Part shown: positions 1-13,300 of the stretch, one piece after another | Layout of the letters: every line of letters starts with the position of its first letter | How positions within the stretch are numbered: position 1 is the stretch's first letter | DNA from: Sphagnum compactum | Taxonomy: Eukaryota > Bryophyta > Sphagnopsida > Sphagnales | Assembly: GCA_965153455.1 (NCBI GenBank) | Contig: OZ234503.1 | Coordinates: forward strand, 15,753,118 to 15,817,117 | DNA length: 64,000 nucleotides | Direction: 5' to 3' | Notes under the pieces: generated by a model | Database searches by the model: none | The model's input: only the letters and a program-made list of their open reading frames with translations | What the model was told of the DNA's origin: nothing | Translations under genes and position numbers: made by a program

Positions 1-1021
1 AGTGTTTATGGGCAACACAGATGTGAGTGCTTACCAGCTACGAACTGGAACTGTGCCCATCATAGATCCGTATGAAACACCCAGGCACCCAGCATTGTTG
101 GGACATCACATCAATTTCATCAGTTTCCTTCCAATTTTTAAGACAATGAGATTGCAGCAGCTTACAATACTGAAGGATCTATTGCCTCTCTTAGCAAATC
201 AGATAACATTACAGGTGGTCCACAACCACATTTACCCCATTACAACAATTAGAGAGGGACCACCTCTGAAATGGAAGCAGTAGTAGGGCTAGAGGTTGAG
301 AAGCTGCTCAGTCATGCTTAGTTGACAATCTAAGTGCCTCCCCTTTTCCTTTCTTTTTAATAATCTGCTCAAAGCAGGGTCAAAAAATTATACAGCTGCA
401 TCCTGAGTTTCTGTTGCATTTCTGGAGGAAATGGGAAGACTTGGTCATGATGTCAGGTGAATCGCAAGCACTTCAAAAAAATTGGAACTTGGCAATATTA
501 CAGAAAGAATGTATGTTTCCTGGATAGTCTCCTATTTGGGTTCTCAATGCATTCTCTGATGTGCAGCAGACAAGAAAGTGAGAACTATGAATTCTTTTGA
601 TTCTGACTTTTCATGGTTTTGCCATGATAATTCATAAAACCTCTGAATACATATGACCCAAGCCTCTCTTAATCTTTTCAACAATCATGACATTTACATT
701 CCAGTGTTACTAATGGATCCCAACCATGGCCATTATAGTACCTCAGACCTATGGAGGGTCCCTTCTGCACCCATGTGGAAAAATATCTTTCTGAGAAGAA
801 CAAAATTACAAGACCTATGTAAAACTTTAGGGTTTTCCTAAGAGAAGTCCAAGGATCAGAATACAACCAAAGCTTGAAGAGGGAAAATTTTACCCCACAA
901 TCAAAGGATGAAATGAGAAAGCCAGGAAATGAACAGCTTCTGTGGTTAGCTCAAAGAACAGATCAGGACAACTACAAATCAGAGTCAGAAAAAGTTCAAT
1001 GCTAAAGAGCAGGGCACAAAC
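1..1021. other. Intron of the lyase gene running off the left edge
   Basis: Lies downstream of the donor at 1021/1020 on the minus strand. No further lyase exon was recognised on either strand. A short open frame on the plus strand (653-841) has no family likeness I can name. Confidence 0.5.
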
Positions 1022-4000
1022 CTGTCGAAGCTCATGATTGCGATAGAGCACAGTACTTGTGCCTTTTGGAGCAAGGCCATATTTGTGTACATCCACTGAA
1101 ATGGAAGTAACTCCTGGGACCTGAAAGTCAAAGGGTGGTATTGGATACCTACAACACGAGACAGACCATGGTTAGTATAATCGCATTTTCACTTGCAGTG
1201 AGTATACTCAAGGATTTAGTCAAAATTCTAATCCTAACATATGGACTGTACCAGAGGAAAGATGCTGGCAGCACTTCCACACAAAGGTATAAACTATTGC
1301 TCTCAGTGAGTGCAGCATAACATCTCCTGCAGATGGTTCTAATATAGTTATGCAACTCACTGTGCAAATACATGTAAGTGCATATGGTACAGTCACAGAC
1401 TGAACAAATCAATTCAGAATATATTAGACTGAGCATTGTACTATAAAAGCATCAGTGGGGCATTTCACATCAATATGTGTGTACCATTGTGGGGCACACT
1501 AGCTATTCTATACAACACTGGCACAAGGAAAATGCCAATGTTGGTGGAGATGTTAATGGAGGTATTTCCATCTTTCACATTTCCAACTCAGTATCTAATC
1601 ATCCTCACTGAACGCATTAGGTTAGGTGAAGCTTACCCAAGTTTTTGAGCGAAAGGAAGGACAAATCCTCCTAGACAAAGGTCGACATGCGTACAGATTC
1701 CAAATTGCAAAGCCAATGCAGCTATTTCCTACACACACATTCATCCATCAGTTATTCTTCCTGTCAAGAAAGCATTCTGCATTTGACAATCTACATTCCT
1801 CAAGCTTCACTCACCAACTAAGCACAAATGATAAGAAAAATTATGCAGACAGGTGGGGCCTGGTATTTGGTCAAGATTCATTGATTGAAAAAGAGCCAAG
1901 GACATGGACTTATACTTTTCAAATAACAATTGTTCTTCAAACCCCCTTGAATAGAATGTGACCGCCTTTGATGTTACATTTAGCCATGATGATTGATGGT
2001 TCCCAATGATGCCAAATGTCAATGGAACTCACTAGATTCTATCAACAAACTGGAAGCCCAAGGAAAGACAGCACCAAATGGGAACCCACTGCATACTCCC
2101 ATGCTTGAATAAAACATGGGCACACCCCAAACCGGGTATCACTTACAGTCAAACATGTGCATAAATTCCCTTTCTGCAACTACAGAGTACCAGACAATTC
2201 CAAGGCGCTGATGCAAAAAGCGTGTTACCTCAATTGGATCAATAATACCATGTGGAAAGCCTGGCGCAGAGCCTACAATCTGCACACAGGACATGAACAC
2301 CCATCACACTTTTAAACTTTGAATGCTCATATTTCTAATCCTAAGTGGGAAAACCTAAAAGCAGTATGCAAAATTTGTGTTGCAAATGACACTGCAGATG
2401 GCCACAAGCAAAAATTTGTACTACAATCACAGCCTGATACATGCAAGAAACCATGACTGTACTAATAATCTTCATCATCACACCAGCAATAACCAGTACT
2501 AAAGAACCAAACAACTAGTGCCCAAAGATGTCTTGCATTCTATTCAGAACCCTATTTTACTGGCAGACCATGATTGTGTTCTTGTTGATAAGGCGTTTGA
2601 TGGCCTTCACATCTGCACGGAACTCAGAAGTCACAGGAGCACGTCGTAATTTGATCTCAAAGTACTGTGCAGCCTTGTCATATGCTGAGTGGGCACTCTC
2701 AGGTATGATCCTACAAACAAGAAGTCACTTCATGGTCAGCCTGACAAAATGGTTCCCTGAGGGTAAAGAATTTGGGACAAGGTTTGCAGAAGAGATAGAA
2801 GCTATGTCCACTCATTGTCCTGAAGATGAGAGTATAAGCATTGAACCTTCAAAAAGGACTGCAATCCAGTAAGACCCTAAGCACAAGACTTCCCTTTTGA
2901 ACCTTCACACTGCTTAGCATGATTTCCAATCAGTCTCAGACAAGCAGCCACTGTAAGTAATCTGCCTCCCAGCATATGCAGCCACAGTGAACCAGCGCCC
3001 ACCAGCGCACCATGAAGGATGAATTGTAAGTGGTCAGGAAACAGTTTTCTGTTGGGTTCCAGTTCCCTAGCTAACCATGGTGGTTAGCTCAGTTGCTTAT
3101 TTTTCTACCTACCTACTAACAACCCACAAGCAGGTTGTTAGTAGGTAGGTAGAAAAAAGGGGGTTACCTCTGTATAAACCATCTACTTACTTAGTAGTTA
3201 TCTATTTTCCGACCTAACTACCTATATATGAGACCTATTTTTCTATACAATTGGTTTCTAGGGTGAAACCAAATATTAACTCAGTTGAGGTTCATCCACA
3301 ACTGAGTAATAATGGGCATCCAGTGGATGGTGCACTGGTGGGTGCTGGTTCGCTGTGGCCAGCATATGCCTCCTATCATTTTTAGCTCAGCCCTTCTAAG
3401 TTTTTGCTTGAACAGCTGACTATTTGCTCCTTGCTCTCATCATTCCCAACCTCAGTACATATGAGGTCTTATAGTTGCTTAAACAGTCCTTGCAGCCCTA
3501 TCATAAGAACCCTTGCTTCTGACAGTAGATTCTCACAAAATCTGAATTTGTTTATATCTTCTCTGACTACCAGATATCTCATTCCAATCACATGTTTAAA
3601 TAGCAGCCCATAAAGATATCAAGTCTGGGATCTCACATCTCAGGAGCACTGATGCCACGGGTAGCCCTCATGAAATCCCGTGTGGACTTTACAGCCATAA
3701 GTATGCTCTCCGTTCCACCTGATGTCATGTTACCACAAACCTGCCCTCCAGAGCTTTTTGATTTACTGCCCAGCATTGCAGCTGTCATAGCTACCACCTC
3801 TGCTTCAAACCGTGCTACGCTTGGAAACAAATCAGGATGCAATGGGTTTGTATGTGAGAATCTGCATGACCAAGTGATGCTCATAAGCTCTTGCCAATCA
3901 CAGAGTGTTCCAGAGTTTTTTGACACTGCAAAACTATCAAGAGTATGGTCACACATACATAGAATAAGCTTCATTCACCAAGGCAAAATGGCCTTCTGAC

Positions 4001-5769
4001 TCATTGCCCCCAATGTACCTGGATATCAAAAAACAAAACTGTCTTAGCTTCATCTGATGATGCTCCTCACAATTTCAATTTTGAAACTTAGCCATTCCTT
4101 GAACAGCAGAAATAGAAGACATTTGCTTCAATTGGGGTGTAATTTTCTATGAGTCATCCTGACTAGCAATAGGTCTCATAAGGACACAGAAAACAAAAGT
4201 AGAGATGGATACCTACAGAACCACAATCACTGGGTAAACTCTTTCCACTGTATAGGACTAACTACCCAATTGCATCTGCTGTAAAGGCAGATTAAAGACA
4301 TTGACAGATATCTGTGGGGGAAATACCTACACTGCTCCAGAGCAGTGGCCCTGCCAATGCTTGTCTCTTGATTTAATCTCCTTCATCTGCTCAAGGACCA
4401 GAGGTCCTAGTCCCTCACCAGGCAGCTCTGATGCCCAGCAAAGCTTTTCAGCTTTTGCACTAGATTGCAGTTTGTCTATCACCTGTTCATCTCCAAAGGC
4501 AAGTGCAATAAGCACACTAACTACAGAGTTCACAGAGAATTGCTCATGTGAACCCTAGTTAAAGACTATTACAAGCAGCCACCTTAGATACTAGAAAGAA
4601 AAGCAAAATGACATACTGCCTGATGAATTGTGCACTATATAACAGACATAACTAGGGCAGAAAGAGTGCGAAAGAGCTCAGAAGTGCCCCAATACCTTGG
4701 ACAGCTTATTGAGCCTGGATACAAACTTTAAATGCACATAGTAGAATTTGACCAGTATGACTATGAGACTCAGCAACACAACAAGTGGTTTTGATAATTT
4801 TTGGCACGGTTCTGATCATGGAGTACAACCAAGGCTGGACTCAACATAACACTTGCATACACACATGCAGTGATGAAAAAACAGACATGGTAGGTAAAAT
4901 TAGAGCTTGTCAATAAGCTGTATACATGAGCAAGCAGAGGAAACCATCTGACCTTGGCTTGCTCTTTTTTTATGTAGTCATTAGCTCCAGGAATAAGTCT
5001 GCAGTTGATCAACATAGATATTTTCAGATGGAAGCTCTTTCACTTTGGAGATGGAAAGAAGTTGATGACAGGAAGTAGAGAAAAGAAAGGATATAGTTGG
5101 GAGATGGCTTACTTGATAAAACGAAATGCAATCATTGTAAGGGTGCTTGTCAGTCCTGAAAAAAACCAGTTATCAAAGGCAATCAGCTAGAGAGTCATTC
5201 AATCATACTTGCTTGATCACGACAACAGGAATTCTTTGACACAAGAGGCATGAAGCAGCAGCACCTGCAAGTCTTGACCTCTGAATTGAAGAAGGCCTCT
5301 AGTGTGCTAAGGACACAGCGATGGAATGCAGGATCTAGACATAAGATTGAAAATCAAGTTTCTGCATGGATAAAACATATGCAGGTGAACAAACCTAAAA
5401 TCAAAATTGTCTGGTAGAGCCAGAAATCTTGCAAATACAGGCCTCTCTCTCTTTTAACTTTTCATCCCTTCAGAGAGCCGAAGCCTCTTACATATTTCTG
5501 AATTTTTAGTGTAGTACCTTGAAGCCTGCGAATACAAATCTATTCCCAAAGCTGAGGAGAAGATGCGGTGGATTTCTAGCACTCTAGAGAAAGGGAGAAT
5601 GAGAAGTACCATGATCACTCAAGACGAGAACCGCGGAACTGACGGTCGAGGTTACAATGAACAACAGAAAGCACGTAGCCATAGCTGCAACCACCAGCAT
5701 CAGCGGCTCATACTCTGCCAGAGACGCATTCAGCGCCTCCCTCACAGCCTGCACACTGTACTGCTCCAT
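1022..5769 (-). CDS. DPL1: Sphingosine-1-phosphate lyase (5' part; 3' exons lie off the left edge)
   Basis: PLP-dependent, ER-membrane enzyme that cleaves phosphorylated long-chain bases to an aldehyde and phosphoethanolamine. Coding exons, in transcript order: 5610-5769, 5113-5155, 4953-4998, 4331-4482, 3959-4018, 3637-3861, 2569-2710, 2229-2279, 1637-1728, 1022-1148. All junctions are GT-AG, phases match, and the sum is exactly 366 codons. Residues about 22-50 form the N-terminal membrane anchor. Family motifs follow: [67 protein letters not shown], and the PLP-lysine motif [13 protein letters not shown] (lysine near residue 346). Plant homologues have roughly 540 residues, so about 170 are missing. 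I saw no continuation (family block after RNHEL) in positions 1-1021, so the next intron exceeds 1 kb. The ATG at 5769 was chosen because MEQYSV begins the family-like N terminus; the open frame upstream to 5901 is probably 5' UTR. It looks functional. Confidence 0.93.
2980..3360. mobile_element. Mutator-like MITE inside a lyase intron
   Basis: A 381-bp non-coding element lies between lyase exons 6 and 7. It is flanked by a perfect 9-bp direct repeat, AGCATATGC (2971-2979 and 3361-3369), the target-site length typical of Mutator-like elements. Terminal inverted repeats of 34 bp (2980-3013 and 3327-3360) match at 30 of 34 positions. Three of the four mismatches are CG versus TG or CA, as expected for decay of methylated cytosines. 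The interior carries a strong hairpin (3100-3157) and another palindrome near 3070-3090. The 9-bp repeat contains the palindrome GCATATGC, so the exact edge could shift by a base or two. Confidence 0.8.
3100..3157. repeat. Perfect 24-bp-arm hairpin inside the MITE
   Basis: Arms 3100-3123 and 3134-3157 are exact reverse complements around a 10-base loop. The arms consist largely of CTAC/GTAG repeats. The hairpin sits at the centre of the MITE in the lyase intron. Confidence 0.9.
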
Positions 5770-6904
5770 TCCTAACACGAATTTCGTCTGTTCACGCGTT
5801 GAGGGAATATTGAGAAGCAGTCTCCGCACCGAAAGGAGTGACCGTTTCACGAAAAACTGCTTCAACAAGGATTGACCTTTTGCGGAGCCCGGAAATTGCA
5901 ATTGAGATTCAATCTCATCCCCTATGCAGACAGATCCGCTACACGTAACTCACGGCAGAACACGCGATTTTTCAACTGTCGCCGTTGCTATGCAGCAAAA
6001 CTCTATGGTATAATCCTACCTAGAATTCTCTTATTAGATTCAGGAGATGTGCCAGTCCGCCCGGATGCCTCGGGTCCGCTAAATCTTTTCTTTCCAACCT
6101 CACCTCACAATACTACTCCATAAAGCCTGATAGATTCATACAAGGAGAAGGAGCAGAAATACGAAAGCTTTTGAACTTCGAGCTTCCCTTTCTTGTGTGG
6201 TTGCTTGTACGCCACAAGACGCAACACAAAAGCACCGCAAAGGGTTTCTTCTTTCTACTGCTTTTTCTTCTGCTCTTTTCTTCAGCTTCCTTCTACGGCA
6301 GTTTAGTAACCGGCCGTGGCCTTGCAGGGCCGCGAGTAACCGCACGCAAGAATAGAACCGATCGGAACCGGAAACCGCCCCCGGCCTTGATAATGCTACT
6401 GTTCAATCCAAGAAAGTTGCAAGAGGAAGCACAATTGGAAGAACAATTGCTACTGTTCCATCCCAAGGAAATTGCAAGAGGAAGCACAATTGAAAGCACA
6501 ATTATGATCACGGGATGAGTCACGGAATATGCCACGATTGCTGCCAGCAGAATTCATCTTCATCGCCATACATCAAGTCAAAGAATCAATCTTTTGCTGA
6601 CATTCTTATTACTTAACAAAGAAAACTCCAGAATGCAAAACCAAACACAAAAGTCTGGAACATGATTAGATGCTACCCCGATTTATTTTTTCCTGAAAGC
6701 ATAGAAATTCGCTGATTGCAAGAGATTTCTTCTGCAATTTGTTCCATTCATGCTTTGCTTCTCATGAATAGTATTCTCATTCAAGCATATGCACTCTGAA
6801 TGTTTGAAGAATATCGGAGTGCGTTTTTGAAGACACATGCTCCGAGTGAAAGAAGATTGAGATCGATCATCCATTGGAAAAAGACAAACTGCTCGCCGTC
6901 TCCT
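5770..6904. other. Upstream region of the lyase gene; no gene seen
   Basis: Should hold the lyase 5' UTR and promoter. No confident TATA box or coding homology. A short imperfect direct repeat (GGAACAATTGCTACTGTTC-like, about 6390-6500) is the only structure noted. Confidence 0.4.
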
Positions 6905-7806
6905 TTAATCTTCACAGTTAAAAACACCGTCTACGAAGTGATGGAATGGACTGGCGTCCCAGAGAGTTATGCTTGCTCTCCGAGCTATCTTTGCTATGAA
7001 TTTGCTGGATGTGTGACAATCTCCTCTGCATACCCACCACCCCCCCGTATTCCAAATGCAATTGCCAGTTTCTCGATATCGTGACACAAGTGCGACAATT
7101 TTTCTTCTTCCTCTACATCCTGCAGTCGAAGATTTTATCTGGCATATGGCCTGCATCCTTCAGCTACAATCTCTTTTAGTTCTGCACGAATTTCAGCTGT
7201 TTGAGGATGGTCTCCATCAACTACTACGAAACGTATGCACCTCAGACTATTCAGGTGCGACCTGGCTGTTTCTTCACACCTCTTCCAATTCTCTGCCATT
7301 GAACGTTCGCAACTTCGCACTGACATCCCCGCTTGCAAGCCGCAGCATAGATGTTTGAGTAGCGCCAGCACATATCCTGCGGCATTCCCAGGATCCACTT
7401 GTGCGACACTCGAGAAACCACAGGGCATTCCACGAATTCGTTTTGCCATGCATTCTCCCATCTCCACATCCACGAGACCATATTGCATCGTGCAGGCGAT
7501 TTTATTGGAAACATTGCAAGCAATTTCCATGCTTCCACATTTGGCACACATCTCCACAAGGCAACTAATTCCTCCACAAACACATCCAGACTCAAAACCA
7601 CTTTGAATGATCTGCTTGTGGACATGGCTATCCCCTTCAACCGCTCGGAAATTGGTGCATGCACTCAGCATCGGGACAAAAGTGCACTTATCAAGACACT
7701 CTGGCATTCTTGTTCCGTTTGCTCGAAAGCTCCATCGTTTTCTCAGGTCGCTCATGCGCAACTGTACAGTCGCCGGTGGTGCCATTGCAGCTACCGCCGC
7801 TTCCAC
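6905..7806 (-). pseudogene. DYW-class pentatricopeptide repeat (PPR) pseudogene, copy 1
   Basis: DYW PPR proteins are organelle RNA-editing factors. Minus-strand frames here carry degraded pieces in the right order: PPR-like TFVPMLSAC, HVHKQIIQSGFES and CAKCGSMEIACNV near 7500-7700; E-domain-like VDVEMGECMAKR, then SNIYAAACKRG and RGVKKQPGRT, in two different frames near 7250-7450; VVDGDHPQTAEIRAEL near 7160-7200; then CHTSSKFIAKI and FHHFVDGVFNCED near 6905-7000. Several frameshifts are needed, and most of the PPR array between the first motif and the E domain is missing. The frame ends GAT TAA where the family has GAT TAT TGG, so the terminal Tyr-Trp is lost. Two further remnants of the family occur at 37.9 and 60.7 kb. 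Confidence 0.8.
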
Positions 7807-10366
7807 CCATGGAGGATTTCTTGAGTCTCCATGCTGGAGAGTCCCTCCTGTATCATTCTTCTGCTAGAAATCTGGATACTTTGCATTCACTTGCAATCAG
7901 CTGATCTGCCCTGGATTCCTGAGAGCTTCTGTGGACTACACTATCATCGCAACGTCGAAGAAAGCTATGGCAACTTCAACAAGACAACTGTGACTCGTGA
8001 GAGGATTCCTTTTTCATTTAGCTACTCTGACCTGTGATCCAACTACTGCGAAGGAGCTGAAAAATAATTATCTCCAAAGCTTTGCTCTCTGGCCTCCAGG
8101 AACTGCAGAAACTGTGCACAAAACAAGCGAAAGCTGTGATGGAAATGTTGCGTTTCAATTGATCCTGCATAACACTATCAGTCACAGATTGCAACCCGCG
8201 GTTTTTCTAGCGACAGCTGGCCATTCTCTCGCTCCCCTCCCTCACTCATGTATGTTTCTAATGTTGTTCGCGAAGCTTGGAGTATTCCTTGCGTGATTGA
8301 GCTTGATGTTCGTGCTCTGCTTCAGGTTCTCTTCTCATATATTCACGAGACGGTGAGAAGAAAGAAAAATGCCAAATTCGCCAAGGAGTATACATTCATC
8401 AGTGAAGCAAGAAGGCATAGCAACTGCGCGCCTCAGTGCCGAATGAAGGTGACAATGATTGTAATCTCCATGGAACTTCCAATCAAGGGCACTCAGACTG
8501 TGCTGGATTGCGCTCAAGAAGATCCGGGAGAGATGGAAGACGGCCACGGAATTTTGCAGGAACCTGGCAAACTTGGGAACGATGGGCGGTAGTGCGATTG
8601 TTTTTTTTTTTTGGGTATGTGTGGGAGAACGCCACCGGAGAACGAAGGGGGAACTTCGGCCGAGACAGAGCGCTGCTCCTCATAATTTGTCATGGAATTT
8701 TAGAGACGTTTTCTTCAATTGTGGTTATGTTGTTTCTTGTTCAAAACTGCTTGAAATTTGGTGAAAATGTGGAGTTGGACCTTAACATCACTGGTGTAGG
8801 AGATCAATGAAGAGACGAAGTGTATCTTGGTGGCAGGCACCTTCTTCAGGGCAATGTGATCGACATAATTTCTGTGAAGACCATGTAGCCAAATGGTGCG
8901 AGCAGTCAAAGAGGACACTCTACAGCCGAACGTTGCTCCTCACAACCTGTCGTCAAAGAACTTTTGCAGAAACCTAGCAGCGAGAGGTTACTTTTTGCAA
9001 TATCCCGTTGAAGCACTTCTACAGAGACTCTGTAGCCGAACGTATCCAAGATGTGTGATCGCAATCCACAACCTTCAATAGACCTTGTTGAACACGTCCA
9101 TCGTATGTTGGCTGAAGGAGCTACGTTGAAGAAGGTTGTTGAAGAAGGATCTGAGCAATGTATGACAATGCTCTCAGTAGGCCAGGACATGTGTGCACAG
9201 CCGCTTGGCAGCATTGTGCTGTTGTGTGTGCAGGAGCAACAGATCTATAAAATTGCTAGTCCTCAAGTAAGCTGTCAAAGCTGTGATTGGCATTGTGAAG
9301 TAAGCTCATGTCTTGTGAGGGTTTTTGCTCTGCAACTAGTACTGTATCTCTACTAACTCAGAAATGCTACGAGATGGAATACTTTTCACGATGGTAAGAG
9401 ATTGTTTGGACCTCAATGAGCATTGTGCAGTTATGTATTTCAAAAGCTACAGAGGTTATTTTAGCTTATGAATGAGATTCTTTAGCTTAATCATAGGTTG
9501 GCTCTGGGCATGATGGGGGAAAATGCAGAAGGTCATGAACGAGATTGTTTAACATCATGTTTGGTTGACTATGGGCAGGACGCAGCAAAGTGCAGAAGAG
9601 TGAGGTATACAACGGTGCTCCTCAGTCATGGTCCCATGGCTGAGGAGCACTGTTGGAAGGTAAGATCTACTTATCATTAATGAAGACTCATTTCCCATTC
9701 TGCAAAAGCTGAAAGCTAAGGAAATGTGATTGTGAGTTATTAGTGAAATGATTTCAACTCCTACATCTAGATCTCACTGTGCATCTCACTTTACACCTGT
9801 ATCACTTTGGAGTCTTTTGGAGCTTTTCTGTACCCTGTCAACTCCTATTTTCAGTTCTCTTTCATGGTGAAGGGATAGTAGTAATGCCATTGCTACTATA
9901 ATGCCAACTACTACTACTACTACTTCACCGTTTGCTGATTGGAGTTTGATAGAGATTTATCAATTCAGATCAGTTTTTCTTCACTCTCCCAACCCATTAT
10001 TCAAACTATACATCTGTTATATTTCTGCCTGTTGCAAAAGGAGTCTTGAGGAATGCATTGATGAAAAGATGACCACGCAAACTCTTTACCATACACTGAA
10101 TGGGTGAGAACATTGAATTTGTTTACTGAACATCTAAGGAATTTGCAAGCTGAGGGGTATGAGGACATAATGACACAATGGGCATGTGCCCAACACCCTG
10201 TACACATACACAACAGAGGTGGTGAACAGAAACTTCACAAACAAACACCTCCACTGGCACTATTGGGATCTCTTAATTCTGCAGTCCTTGCAATCTCCTC
10301 AGTGCCAGACCCTCTAGACAAATTACTAGAGTGGAAGGAAGTAACAGTAGGCACTACAACAGATCT
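7807..10366. other. Unassigned stretch with one coding-like remnant
   Basis: No gene could be assigned. On the plus strand, frames around 8985-9215 contain VTFCNIPLKHFYRDSVAERI and, after a frame change, DLVEHVHRMLAEGATLKKVV. This reads like decayed protein-coding sequence but I do not recognise the family. A palindrome lies at 9615-9650. The rest shows nothing notable. Confidence 0.35.
9615..9650. repeat. Near-perfect 36-bp palindrome
   Basis: GTGCTCCTCAGTCATGG is followed after a short spacer by its near-perfect reverse complement, CATGGCTGAGGAGCAC. GCTCCTCA motifs recur nearby at about 8670 and 8935, so it may belong to a local repeat. Confidence 0.6.
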
Positions 10367-13300
10367 CTATTGTTGTTCAAAACCACTATTACTCCATGCA
10401 GCATGACCTGGTAGGTTAAAGACACTCTGAGGAGAGGTGTACAAGCCACCCTCCCTTGGACATTGTTGCAACATATCCAATGCTGACAACTGAGCTTGTC
10501 CTGTCAAGGAAGCAGCCAGCTCTAATGCCAGGCTCACCTTCACAGGATCTGTCATTGCTCCAATCATATCCAGTCGGAAAGCACCTTGCCAGGACTGCAG
10601 ATCCTCCAGTTATTGCAGACCACCTGTACTGCAACGTGATGGGGTGCTTTGACTACTTTGCCAATCAGCAATTGCCATCAATGCTTCTACAACAAAGTGT
10701 GGCAGTCCCTTGCTGGGCATGGATGAAGATCCCTGTGAGTTACCAAACTCAGACTCCCCCCTACTGCTGCTACTCCATCCTGACAAAGAGCTTTGGTCAA
10801 CCCCACTAGCCATGCCCTGTGATGGCTCAATACAATTGTCAAAATCTACCTGGTTTACTTGCCCTGCCACATATCGTTCTGCAATTGCTGCACCTTTCCC
10901 TTGGTCCAACATCTGTGCACCAGTGATTCCACTATCATTCCTTCAAAGCTCATGGCCACCTCACACCCTATGTGGATGTGCTGCTGTAACTCGTCCCACT
11001 TCAAACTTCCGTGCTTCTTGAGCTTGAGCTGGCTGCTCCATCATGCGTGAAGTTGTTTCTTCAGGTTTCCCTTTGCTTGGACCAGGTGGCTATAGGTTGC
11101 TTACCCTCTTCCATAATCCCAAGTTCCCACGCTGGGCTGTTGTATGTGTTGGCCACAAAGCCTGCCTACCCTCTGACGCCATATAGGGACCCCCAACCCT
11201 TCCAAATGCAGAAGGGAGTGCAACAGAATCCATTCCATATACTTTTGACAATGCTCCCCTTGTACCAATGCTGGCTTCAGGTATTGATATGTTGGAGAAA
11301 GCTGGTTGCGGTAGAGTGACATTACCATTGGAGGAAGCTGACAAACTGGTTACAGATGATGCCATCAGATTTGGTTGAGAGAGAATGGACTTGCCAAAAA
11401 GCTTAACATCACTCAGTCCCATGTGCTGTACATCGTCACAGGAAGAAAGTGCCAATCTTTGTGATGTTCCCTATGCTGTAAAGGAGGCTATTGCTCAGCA
11501 CCTGGCTGCTGCTGCTCATTATGAGCAACTTGGTGCATGTTGTTGGCTGCACTGACATTGTTACAACCTGTCCTCAGCTCCACCGTACCTGTCTGATGAC
11601 TTTGGACCTCCATAGTGCCATTAGCTGTGGAATTTTGTGCTCCCCTGAGAATTGCCAGTGATGGCAGCTCCTGGAAATGAAGTAAACCTGGTTGCTGTGT
11701 GGACACTGAAGCCTGTGGTTTCAGAATTTGTGGCTGGGCCACAATAGTCAGATGGGGCTTTGCTGTCAAAATACTCTGAGGATGAAGGAGGGAGGGCTGC
11801 TGCAAATGCTGGTGCTGGAAATGCATAAATGCTTGGACCTGAGCAATTGAGCCTGTGTTTCATCACACTGTTGCTGCTGGACAACTTGCTGCAGCTGATA
11901 GACAAGTTACAAGAATCAGTAAGCAACTTATAATTTAAAACGATACACAGATTTCCTTTCATCCACCCTCTCAGTGCAGCTGACATGTAGTTTGTGATAA
12001 AACTGACAGCAGAGTCCCACACAGTTACAGAGAATATAAAGAGCGACTAGCGCACAAGATCCAAAGTGTAGACACGTGCACACTTAATATCACAGCACAC
12101 ATATTGAAACCAACCTTGACACAGCAACATCTTAAGTTTACAGGTAGGAACAGCAGACAGCCTAAGACACTCTGCAGCAGAGTCGCAACTCTTCACACAA
12201 CCATGATTGTTTTGCTACTTAATGCTGGTGGTGGAGGTGGCAATGCTGGGTTACAACTTGGTGTGGGGAACTCACTTGCTGCTGCTGACTAGTAGCTTCC
12301 TGTGGATGTGTCTGCTGCTTTTGCAGACTAGGTTGCTGTTGCTGCAATGGCTGCTGCTGAAGAACCCCCACCTGAAAGCATAGTGATCTCTTTGTCAGGT
12401 TCTTAGAATGCATGAGATAAAACACGGTGTCCACTCATCTCTAAGATATCAGTGGGGTAGTTCCCAAAACATTGAAGCTACCAAAGAGAGGTTCAACTGG
12501 AATTCAAATCCCTAACATTGTTTACTAGAAAATGGTTAGGATTGCTAGTTCATTGATCAACCAGATACAACAAACAAGAATACACCTGTCGCTGCTGAAG
12601 GGGCACAGCTGAAGATGAAACTACAAGCTGAGGCAACTGCAATTGTTGTTGTTGATGATGTGCTGCTTGCTGTTGCACCATGTTCAATGCTGGGATTTGG
12701 AGTGGTTGCTGCTGATTCCTTGCTGCCATTGGAGCACAATGCTGCAGGCAGTCAATATAAGGACTCCTTCAAAATAGAAGCTGTAAACTCTCAAATTCTT
12801 CCTGCAAGGGAAAACTTTACCCTCACAATCAACCAACAGCCAAAACTGTGAAAGCCAGGGAAATATATACAAGTGACATATGAGAGGCCAGCCTACCAGA
12901 TGAGTGCCAGATTGAGAACTAATTTGTTTCCACATAATTTTCCAACAATTTTCAATTTTGATATGTATTAATGTTGTTTCCCACCTGCTGTTGTTGTAAC
13001 TGGTGCACAGCTTGGTGAAGGACAGGTTGATTGTTTTGCAGGACAATATCAGGAGTCAACGATTGCATCTGGTGGGTTCCCATCAGTGACGGCTTTTGTG
13101 CTGCAGGTTGAACGAGCTGCTGCTGTGAGCACAGATGTGACACCCGCTGGTTTCCTTGGAAGGAGGATCCTGGCATCACACCCCACTGGAACATGGAGAA
13201 ACCACCTGGCAGGCTAGATGGTGGGCAACTATTTGCATGAACAATCTGGTGGATCAGCTTCTGAATGTCACTGATACTCAGGTTCTCTTGATCAATTGGT

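Noticed and set aside
5770-5901. N-terminal extension of the lyase first exon (44 extra codons)
   Set aside because: The family begins near MEQYSV. The extension lacks homology and probably is 5' UTR.
8335-8810. Overlapping open frames on both strands
   Set aside because: No motif or splice support, and several frames are equally open.
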